Below are positions 1 through 6,046 of a stretch of 64,000 nt of DNA, in pieces (position 1 is the first letter of the stretch; each line of letters begins with the position of its first letter). The notes below the pieces were generated by a model. That model made no database searches. It was not told the origin of the DNA and was given only the letters and a program-made list of their open reading frames with translations. This stretch comes from Pedobacter glucosidilyticus DSM 23534. GTDB taxonomy: Bacteria > Bacteroidota > Bacteroidia > Sphingobacteriales > Sphingobacteriaceae. Position numbers and translations under genes: made by a program. Location: positions 227,832-291,831 of the forward strand of contig NZ_KE384311.1 of the NCBI RefSeq assembly GCF_000425145.1, written 5' to 3'.

Positions 1-2
1 AA

Positions 3-62
3 GAAACCGTATTTACCGGTTCTACTTCTGCATCATATTTGTTTTTACCTGTACGGATTTAG
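3..62 (+). CDS. 3' end of an upstream gene (partial, tentative)
   Basis: Frame 3 is open from the window edge to a TAG at 60-62 and would give the last 19 residues of a protein ending in LPVRI. This is too short to identify. Frame 1 is also open, to a TAA at 193-195, but its second half only translates the structured element that follows, so frame 3 is preferred. The gene would converge on the minus-strand RNA candidate next to it. Confidence 0.3.
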   Translation, partial: ETVFTGSTSASYLFLPVRI

Positions 63-97
63 CCAAACTATAAAAAGAAATTTTATAAATTTTAAAA

Positions 98-172
98 ACC
101 CTACATCTACCTATTTCGAAAGCTTGTATGGTAAAAGCCATACAAGCTATAATGTTGTAGACTATCTACAAT
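98..172 (-). ncRNA. structured small-RNA candidate, copy A
   Basis: On the minus strand this locus has an outer stem (101-105 with 156-160) around a perfect 11-bp hairpin (121-131 with 138-148, 6-nt loop), then a conserved 17-nt 3' segment (98-114). The segment is identical at 29772-29788, where the inner hairpin has a wholly different sequence but still pairs. A second perfect inverted repeat (156-162 with 166-172) overlaps the outer stem and could be an alternative fold. A TTTTGG promoter-like string lies upstream on the minus strand, near 183-188, as in copy B. The downstream T-tract is weak here. The family is not one I can name. Confidence 0.4.
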
Positions 173-270
173 ATTTAAAAATCCAAAAGATATAAAGAGA
201 TTAGCATGTTCCTTTACTAAACCAACAAACTATTAACAAACAAAGTATTTCTAACTAAAAATATATCACT

Positions 271-453
271 ATGAAAAACAAAGCTAAAGACCAACAAAAA
301 ACAGAGATTAAAGTAAGAGAAACAGACATCATAAAAGGCGCTAAAAAGGAAGACCAATTAGAAAAACTAGCACCTAAAAATGATGAAGAACGCAACCAAA
401 AAGAAAAGCAAACGGGTGCAACACCAGCTAAACGTGTGGATGATGGCACTTAA
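271..453 (+). CDS. small highly charged protein, unknown
   Basis: This 60-residue protein starts MKNKAKDQQK and is about half Lys, Glu, Asp, Arg and Gln, with no hydrophobic stretch, so it is probably soluble and largely disordered. I recognise no domain. A minus-strand frame overlaps it over 255-449, but it has less natural composition and no clear start context, so the plus strand is preferred. No operon partner is near; the next gene converges on it. Similar short lysine/glutamate-rich proteins of unknown role are common in Sphingobacteriaceae. Confidence 0.5.
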   Translation: MKNKAKDQQKTEIKVRETDIIKGAKKEDQLEKLAPKNDEERNQKEKQTGATPAKRVDDGT

Positions 454-632
454 AGGCCTAGTTTAAAGTATTAAATTTAAATCTTACTCTTAAATTTCTT
501 AAGAAGAATTGCTTACGCTTATTATGATGAGTTGATAATCATGATTGGGAGGAATTGACTGTTATACAAGATAAAAGTCTAAGACAATCATCTCTCCCCC
601 CTTTTCGCTTTCACCTCAATTTACATATACCC

Positions 633-1760
633 CTACTCTGCTACATCTAACAAAAGCATCATTTTATTAAATGCTGTCTTTGCCAACTTTGGTAATTTAC
701 TTACACGTTCGCTTAATATTTTTAAATCATCCCTAGAAACAACAAAATCTTCTTGATATCTGGATTGACAATAAGTAAGATTAAGAAGTTCTAACAAACG
801 CTGTCCTTCTATATCCTCTACAGGAAATACCATACACATTTCGGGTGCTATCTGTTTCAGTTCTTTATTTAAGGCAAACAAATCATGCGTTTTTTTCTCT
901 TTACCTCTAAAAGCAGTAATTAGTGCTCGGCAGCTATGCTCGGCACATTGGTGTAGTAAAAAGGCTGCTAAACGAGGGCTATCTTCTAAGCAATCCTGAG
1001 ATTGAACATAAAAAGAGTCCGCTAATTGAATAGTCCAACGAAATACATTTTCACTTTTTGCTTTCCGCTCTAATAAATCTATACTAGAAACCTTGGGCAT
1101 AGGTTTACCAGATAAATCATAAATCAAATTCTCAGGGCGACAATGACTCAGATAAAGCAAATCACAAGTTTTAAAAGCTTCTACCAAAGCTCCGTTTACA
1201 CATAAGCTACAATGTAAATGGCTTTGTGCAGCATGTATAAAATCTAGTTGGGGTTGTAAATCGGCAAACTTTTGTTGTAAACGGTCTTGTAAAACAAAGA
1301 GGACTTCTATTTCTTCATTCAAACTCGAATTACTATGTTGTTTTTTCCAAAGAAATGCTTTTTCTGGTTGTATGACCCTAATCAATAGTTCTATTGCAGG
1401 TGCCAGTTCTGTGCTTACTGCTGGATGACATTTTTTTAAACCAATAACATCATCTAAAACAACTTTGGTAGTTTCTTTACCTTCTTTCATGGTAACATAA
1501 GCTGCAACCAGCAGGCAGTTTAAGCGGTAATAGTAAAAATACATATCCTCTAAGTGGTCACAATCTGTATCTGCACCGAGTATAGCCCGGTATTTAAGCC
1601 AGCCCTGATACATTTTATCTAACATCTCCTGTGCTTGCGGCACCGGGTGGTCTAAATAAAAGCAATCTAGTTCTAGCTTTACCAGTTTTGGGTTTTCTGC
1701 ATCTATGATACAAGCTTTTTGCGTTAGCTCGGGATATTTTAATATTTTTTCATCATTCAT
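633..1760 (-). CDS. HEPN-domain protein
   Basis: This 375-residue protein has an unrecognised, mostly helical N-terminal two thirds and a C-terminal HEPN domain at about residues 255-370. Inside the domain, AAFLLHQCAEHSCRALITAF is the typical first helix, followed by RGKEKKTH, which fits the R-X(4-6)-H motif of metal-independent HEPN RNases. A later Y-C-Q-S-R-Y-Q-E stretch matches the second helix pair. HEPN domains serve in toxin-antitoxin, abortive-infection and nucleotidyltransferase-associated proteins. The gene is transcribed divergently from an XRE regulator 123 bp away, with a palindrome between them. The domain call is firm; toxin activity is inference. Confidence 0.7.
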   Translation of the reverse strand: MNDEKILKYPELTQKACIIDAENPKLVKLELDCFYLDHPVPQAQEMLDKMYQGWLKYRAILGADTDCDHLEDMYFYYYRLNCLLVAAYVTMKEGKETTKVVLDDVIGLKKCHPAVSTELAPAIELLIRVIQPEKAFLWKKQHSNSSLNEEIEVLFVLQDRLQQKFADLQPQLDFIHAAQSHLHCSLCVNGALVEAFKTCDLLYLSHCRPENLIYDLSGKPMPKVSSIDLLERKAKSENVFRWTIQLADSFYVQSQDCLEDSPRLAAFLLHQCAEHSCRALITAFRGKEKKTHDLFALNKELKQIAPEMCMVFPVEDIEGQRLLELLNLTYCQSRYQEDFVVSRDDLKILSERVSKLPKLAKTAFNKMMLLLDVAE

Positions 1761-1822
1761 AAGATAGGGATTTTATTTAAGCCAAATCTTTCTATCTTAC
1801 TTGATGTACCCAACCATAAGAA

Positions 1823-1837
1823 ATTGTATTTTACAAT
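1823..1837. promoter_or_regulatory. palindrome between divergent HEPN and XRE genes
   Basis: A perfect inverted repeat ATTGTA-N3-TACAAT sits 46 bp upstream of the XRE gene and 62 bp upstream of the HEPN gene. Its size and position suit an operator bound by the adjacent XRE protein. That is inference: one palindrome of this AT content can arise by chance. Confidence 0.4.
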
Positions 1838-1883
1838 CATCTGCTTGTTTCGTACATTTACTTAAAAAGCATAAATTTATAAC

Positions 1884-2279
1884 ATGACAGACACTTTACA
1901 CATCGGCCAAAAAATTTCTCGCATCCGCGAATTAAGAGGCATGAAACAAGAAGCCTTAGCTCAGGAATTAGGCATCAGCCAACAAGCCATTTCTAAACTA
2001 GAGCAAAGTGAGAAAATTGAAGAAGAAGTGCTGGATAAGATTGCAAAGGCTTTAGGGGTGACTGCCGAAGGGTTAAAAAAATTCAATGAAGAAACAATTC
2101 TAAATATCATTTCTAACACTTTTACAAGTAATGATACCTCAACAATAAATGCTATAAATATTCAGCCTACCTTTAATCCTATTGATAAATTAATTGAGGT
2201 TTATGAAGAAAATAAGAAGCTTTATGAAAAATTACTAGCCAGTGAGCGTGAGAAAATAGAAATCTTAAAAAACAAATAA
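1884..2279 (+). CDS. XRE-family transcriptional regulator
   Basis: This 131-residue protein has an N-terminal Cro/CI-type helix-turn-helix at about residues 8-62. The recognition region reads QEALAQELGISQQAISKLEQ, which is diagnostic. Residues about 75-131 form a polar linker and then a charged helix (YEENKKLYEKLLASEREK), a predicted coiled coil suited to dimerisation and common in Bacteroidota XRE proteins. It is divergent from the HEPN gene and 16 bp upstream of a lipoprotein gene. It may control one or both neighbours, but no effector domain is visible. Family assignment is secure and regulatory target is inferred. Confidence 0.85.
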   Translation: MTDTLHIGQKISRIRELRGMKQEALAQELGISQQAISKLEQSEKIEEEVLDKIAKALGVTAEGLKKFNEETILNIISNTFTSNDTSTINAINIQPTFNPIDKLIEVYEENKKLYEKLLASEREKIEILKNK

Positions 2280-2295
2280 CACATTATCATCTACC

Positions 2296-2814
2296 ATGAA
2301 AACAAACCTTTACCTTTCAACAATTTTGTTAGGTCTAACACTTACTGTATTTACAGGATGTAAAAAGGACTTAAAAACTGCTACTTTAAATATTAAAGTA
2401 CTAGACCCTAATAATAGATCAGCTGGAAATATAAAGTTTGATATTTTACAGCATCAAGGTGAATTCTTTCAAACCCTAAGTACAATAGTAAGCTCTTCTA
2501 ACGGAGAAACACTTATCAATCTAAGAAAGGATAAAATCTATTATATTTACTTAGTGCCCCAAGAAAGATATACGGATTGGTATATGGGTAACTCAGCTGC
2601 TCAACTTTTTAATGTCGGACTTTTTCAGTCTTTAGATGAAATTAATAACCTTCCAATACACAAACCAACACCCAAGATAGGTGACGTCAAATATGCAGAT
2701 ATCAATGGTGATGCAATTATCAGTGTAGAAGATTTGGTTTTAAAAGTAGATTTGGAAGAAGATATTTTAATGACAGTTAATCTGGTAGCTGGGAAGATGA
2801 GGTTGCATAGGTGA
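2296..2814 (+). CDS. lipoprotein with dockerin-like calcium loop
   Basis: This 172-residue protein has a lipoprotein signal peptide with lipobox FTGC and lipidated Cys22. Residues about 28-85 look like a small beta-sandwich of the carboxypeptidase-regulatory or transthyretin type (TLNIKVLDPNNRSAGNIKFD). Residues 135-146, DINGDAIISVED, fit the DxNxDxxIxxxD calcium loop of a dockerin-like repeat, and only one such loop is present. It probably sits on the outer or inner membrane surface. The 16-bp gap to the XRE gene suggests possible cotranscription. The function is unknown. Confidence 0.65.
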   Translation: MKTNLYLSTILLGLTLTVFTGCKKDLKTATLNIKVLDPNNRSAGNIKFDILQHQGEFFQTLSTIVSSSNGETLINLRKDKIYYIYLVPQERYTDWYMGNSAAQLFNVGLFQSLDEINNLPIHKPTPKIGDVKYADINGDAIISVEDLVLKVDLEEDILMTVNLVAGKMRLHR

Positions 2815-2852
2815 GTTAGTTATAAGAAGAAAAATATTCCAATTTTATTTAC

Positions 2853-3239
2853 TTAATCAACTCTTACTAAATATATTAAATCATTATCTGGTTTATTATA
2901 TATAACTAACTCTTTAGTATCAACCTTAATAATTTCCAAATCCCCCAAATCTTCTTTAGTTTTTAAATCTCTGAGCTTAATAATTCTTTTAGCTGGTATA
3001 TAAGTCCAACTTTGTTCTTCCACTTGGCCACCACCAATAAAAGTTAAAATACCCGATTTAGCAAATATCATATAAGCTTTAATACTATTATGCATAACCA
3101 CAGTCTTTCCATTGTGCACTGCCTTTTTAATTAACCATTTATGAGTTAATAAATCTTTGGTATACTTTTCCTTTTGAAGAGTCTTTTGCTGTGCAAAAAC
3201 AAAGTTTGAAATAACACAAAGAAAATTTGTCTGAATCAT
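2853..3239 (-). CDS. small exported protein, lipocalin-like
   Basis: This 128-residue protein has a short hydrophobic N-terminus ending in VFAQQ, consistent with signal peptidase I cleavage after about residue 16. The mature part alternates short beta-type segments and begins with LLTHKWLIKKAV, an opening typical of the Bacteroidota lipocalin-like/DUF4488-type families. I recognise no catalytic residues. It lies 3 bp after the GxxExxY gene on the same strand, so the two may share a transcript. The lipocalin resemblance is weak. Confidence 0.5.
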   Translation of the reverse strand: MIQTNFLCVISNFVFAQQKTLQKEKYTKDLLTHKWLIKKAVHNGKTVVMHNSIKAYMIFAKSGILTFIGGGQVEEQSWTYIPAKRIIKLRDLKTKEDLGDLEIIKVDTKELVIYNKPDNDLIYLVRVD

Positions 3240-3242
3240 GAT

Positions 3243-3647
3243 TTACTCGATTTTAGGATGAGCAGGATTCAGGTTGTACTTAGAATTAAACACTTTTTTA
3301 AATTGCAAACTCGTACTTCCAAAGTTTATTAAAAGTCCTATTGGCTTATTATAAGCTATTAAATAATTTTTGGCTTGTGCTAAGTGTACATCCTCCAAAT
3401 TGATGAGTGCTTTAAGTTCAACGATAATGTCATTTTCAACAATAAAATCTGCTCTTCTTGTACCTACGTGAATACCATCGTAAAAAATATCCTGCTCTAA
3501 TTCACGAGCAAAACCTAAGCCAGCCCTTTCAAGTTCGATTGCCAAGCATCGCTGGTAAATGACCTCCTGAAAGCCATTGCCAAGTAGGTTGTGAACCTTC
3601 ATAGCACAACCATTAATTTTATATGTAATGCTATCGTAATTATTCAT
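3243..3647 (-). CDS. GxxExxY protein (PD-(D/E)XK nuclease fold)
   Basis: The protein matches the GxxExxY family: LGNGFQEVIYQRCLAIEL near the N-terminus carries the naming motif G-x-x-E-x-x-Y. The core RRADFIVENDIIVELKAL supplies the D...E-x-K residues of a PD-(D/E)XK nuclease fold, and the conserved NYLIAYNKPIGLLINFG strand-helix-strand follows. Members are about 125-135 residues, as here, and their biological role is still unclear. The ATG at 3647 (MNNYDSITYKI) is preferred over one 9 bp upstream because it matches usual family starts. It overlaps the stop of the preceding small gene. Confidence 0.85.
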   Translation of the reverse strand: MNNYDSITYKINGCAMKVHNLLGNGFQEVIYQRCLAIELERAGLGFARELEQDIFYDGIHVGTRRADFIVENDIIVELKALINLEDVHLAQAKNYLIAYNKPIGLLINFGSTSLQFKKVFNSKYNLNPAHPKIE

Positions 3648-3822
3648 CCTGAGCATCTTTTAATCCTGAAAATTCTGATTCAGATAATTTTAAGAAATGA
3701 ATAAGCGGAAAATCCTTAACAGGTTCGTCAATGGCTGCTGCGTTGCCTTCGTCATTAAACATAAAAAACTGGTGCGTTTTCTCCACTAAAAATTTAAACA
3801 TATAATCTCTGCGTTTTAACAT
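3640..3822 (-). CDS. small protein, unknown
   Basis: This 60-residue protein starts at the ATG at 3822 (MLKRRDYMFKFLVEKTHQFF). A TTG seven codons earlier is less likely, and the chosen ATG follows a purine-rich GGGGGG stretch. It begins 14 bp after the 321-aa gene and ends by overlapping the GxxExxY start, so the three look like one minus-strand transcript. There is no signal peptide or membrane segment, and I recognise no family. Confidence 0.5.
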   Translation of the reverse strand: MLKRRDYMFKFLVEKTHQFFMFNDEGNAAAIDEPVKDFPLIHFLKLSESEFSGLKDAQDE

Positions 3823-3835
3823 AGAGCCGCCCCCC

Positions 3836-4801
3836 TCACCCAAAATTCAACTCCGTTTGGTAAAACACCTTACCTATAGGTACTTCCGGAACTGTTTCTT
3901 TCTTATCCGTAGCTTTTACAACTACAGTCTTAGGTTTTAAGGCTGGCGAACTGCTATTTTTACCACGCTTTTTATTTATTTCTTTTAAAATTTCTTCTCC
4001 GCGGTAATTATCTAAAGGATAGCGCATACGCTCCTCTTCTGCTGTTTCTACTAGCTGGGTAGATTCTTCTTCGGAAATATGGAAAGCGCCAATAAGCTCG
4101 GCAGGACTAAAATCTTTACTGTTGATGCTTTGCGCCTGGCCACTTACATCTGTTAAACCACTATAATGTAAAGATGCACTAACCAATAGGATACTTCCAG
4201 GAGGTAGTACCACATCAGGATTCCATTCTTGTTCTGGAATAACAGCACCTTTAGCAATGTCAATATCCTGATAGCTTAAGTATTCATAATAGTTTTCTCT
4301 AAAATTAACAGCTACCAACATCAAGCGTAACACCGCATGTCTACCATATTTCAACTGCTGTAATTGGGTATTTTCTTTAATTTCTGGGAGCTTTACTTTA
4401 AGCCTACCTGCTTCCATAAAACAAAGCGGACGCACAGCTAAAGCCATATTCATAGGAGAATGCGCATTAAACTGAAAACCCAGCAAATGTTCTAAATTTC
4501 CATCGTGTAAATCGCGGTTACCACGTTCTTTAGTTAGATTATCTTTAATACATTTCAGCAAAGTAACGTTCAGTCGGTTAATCATTTTACCATCGCTATT
4601 GCAGCAAAATGTAGAAAACACCGATCTTAAAATACGTCCACAGTTACTGGCAAGACCAAATTCCATAGCACTCTCTTTGGTAGAAAGTGTTTGTTTTACT
4701 TTGGCTGCTTTGGTTTGTACAATTTCAGTATCACCAACGGTGCGGTAAACGAGGTTTCCTATTTTACCGTGTATACGTCCTTTTTTATCAATAATTGCCA
4801 T
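3836..4801 (-). CDS. unknown 321-aa protein, full-length copy
   Basis: I do not recognise the family. The N-terminus MAIIDKKGRIHGKIGNLVYR resembles short phage-structural or DNA-associated openings found in Bacteroidota hypothetical proteins. There is no signal peptide. Residues about 105-250 contain beta-rich stretches (KLPEIKENTQLQQLKYGRHA, VVLPPGSILLVSASLHYSGL), and residues about 275-310 are Lys/Ser/Pro-rich and probably flexible. The first 174 residues are duplicated without one amino-acid change at 5147-5680. The leader also carries a 9-bp inverted repeat shared with the duplicate. Confidence 0.7.
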   Translation of the reverse strand: MAIIDKKGRIHGKIGNLVYRTVGDTEIVQTKAAKVKQTLSTKESAMEFGLASNCGRILRSVFSTFCCNSDGKMINRLNVTLLKCIKDNLTKERGNRDLHDGNLEHLLGFQFNAHSPMNMALAVRPLCFMEAGRLKVKLPEIKENTQLQQLKYGRHAVLRLMLVAVNFRENYYEYLSYQDIDIAKGAVIPEQEWNPDVVLPPGSILLVSASLHYSGLTDVSGQAQSINSKDFSPAELIGAFHISEEESTQLVETAEEERMRYPLDNYRGEEILKEINKKRGKNSSSPALKPKTVVVKATDKKETVPEVPIGKVFYQTELNFG

Positions 4802-4926
4802 ATCGTAGATTTTAAGGTTAAATATAAGAATTGTTTGTTTTAGATTCTTATCATTAATAGATAAATTAATAATTATTAAAAGTATAAGTCCACAAAAAAT
4901 AATAAAAACGTGGATTTACTATGGAA
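4280..4926. repeat. 647-bp direct duplication, unit 1
   Basis: 4280-4926 aligns without gaps to 5159-5805 (offset 879 bp). I count 12 differences, about 98% identity. The unit covers the first 174 codons of the 321-aa gene plus about 125 bp of its leader. The junctions show no insertion-sequence ends or obvious target-site duplications. Confidence 0.95.
4885..4918. promoter_or_regulatory. 9-bp inverted repeat in leader of 321-aa gene
   Basis: The arms TAAGTCCAC (4885-4893) and GTGGATTTA (4910-4918) flank a 16-bp A-rich spacer. One position is mismatched here and perfect in the duplicate at 5764-5797. It lies about 84 bp upstream of the start codon. It could be an operator or an mRNA hairpin. 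Confidence 0.4.
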
Positions 4927-5146
4927 TTATTATGGAAATAGTATTGATTTAATATGACTATAAATAGATGAATTTAAGGTATTAAATGGTTATTTAAGAC
5001 TATTATTACTTTGTTGAATTATAGCTGGGTGGTCACATGAAAGCTGTAAACTTTTATTGTAAGATGTTTTACTTTGTTACCATTGACGTTTTTAATAACA
5101 TATTAATTTTCAATCAATTGCAAATTTAGCTCATTTGCTTTTTTAA

Positions 5147-5680
5147 TCATAAAGGCAGGTATTCATAATAGTTTTCTCTAAAATTAACAGCTACCAACAT
5201 CAAGCGTAACACCGCATGTCTACCATATTTCAACTGCTGTAATTGGGTATTTTCTTTAATTTCTGGGAGCTTTACTTTAAGCCTACCTGCTTCCATAAAA
5301 CAAAGCGGACGCACAGCTAAAGCCATATTCATAGGAGAATGCGCATTAAACTGAAAACCCAGCAAATGTTCTAAATTTCCATCATGTAAATCGCGGTTAC
5401 CACGTTCTTTAGTTAAATTATCTTTAATACATTTCAGCAAAGTAACATTCAGTCGGTTAATCATTTTACCATCGCTATTGCAGCAAAATGTAGAAAACAC
5501 CGATCTTAAAATACGTCCACAGTTACTGGCAAGACCAAATTCCATAGCACTCTCTTTGGTAGAAAGTGTTTGCTTTACTTTGGCTGCTTTGGTTTGTACA
5601 ATTTCAGTATCACCAACGGTGCGGTAAACCAGATTTCCTATTTTACCGTGTATACGTCCTTTTTTATCAATAATGGCCAT
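5147..5680 (-). pseudogene. truncated duplicate of the 321-aa gene
   Basis: This 177-codon frame repeats residues 1-174 of the neighbouring protein exactly, then ends with two new residues and a stop where homology stops. All seven nucleotide differences inside the shared coding part are synonymous, which is not what a long-dead fragment would show. Either the copy was cut recently, or it arrived from a close relative, or the short product is still used. The leader is duplicated too, so it may be transcribed. It is listed as a pseudogene because 45% of the protein is missing. Confidence 0.75.
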
Positions 5681-5805
5681 ATCGTAGATTTTAAGACTAA
5701 ATATAAGAATTGTTTGTTTTAAATTCTTATTATTAATAGATAAATTAATAATTATTAAAAGTATAAGTCCACAAAAAATAATAAAAACGTGGACTTACTA
5801 TGGAA
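5159..5805. repeat. 647-bp direct duplication, unit 2
   Basis: This is the second unit of the duplication described at 4280-4926. Sequence on both sides (before 5159 and after 5805) is unrelated to the first unit's flanks. Twelve substitutions separate the units: seven silent coding changes and five in the leader. Confidence 0.95.
5764..5797. promoter_or_regulatory. perfect 9-bp inverted repeat in leader of duplicate
   Basis: The arms TAAGTCCAC (5764-5772) and GTGGACTTA (5789-5797) pair perfectly across a 16-bp spacer. One of the few leader substitutions between the two copies restores full symmetry here, so the palindrome may matter. Confidence 0.45.
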
Positions 5806-5900
5806 AGATATTTGAAATAATATGGATTTAGTAAGAGTATTATATAAAGATTTTAATACTAGATATAAACAAACTCTAATATTAGGCTGTACATGCTTAA

Positions 5901-6011
5901 TTAGTTCCTCATTGTCATATTTGATTGTTTTTTGATCATATCTGCTATGTAGTCAGCGGTAAATTTGTTGTTGAAATAAATATCACCAAGCATGTATACA
6001 GAGCAAAACAT
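5901..6011 (-). pseudogene. 36-codon frame, possible gene remnant
   Basis: A short minus-strand frame starts at an ATG at 6011 and ends at a TAA at 5901-5903. Its composition is natural (YMLGDIYFNNKFTADYIADM), unlike random AT-rich sequence. It may be the tail of a lost gene. No family is recognised, and it could be chance. The rest of 5806-6046 shows nothing else. Confidence 0.2.
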
Positions 6012-6046
6012 GTGTTACATATTTTCTAATCCATTCTTATCAAAAA

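Noticed and set aside
255..449. 64-codon minus-strand frame with hydrophobic segments
   Set aside because: It is antisense to the charged 60-aa gene; its Ser/Phe/Leu composition is what antisense of Lys/Glu codons gives.
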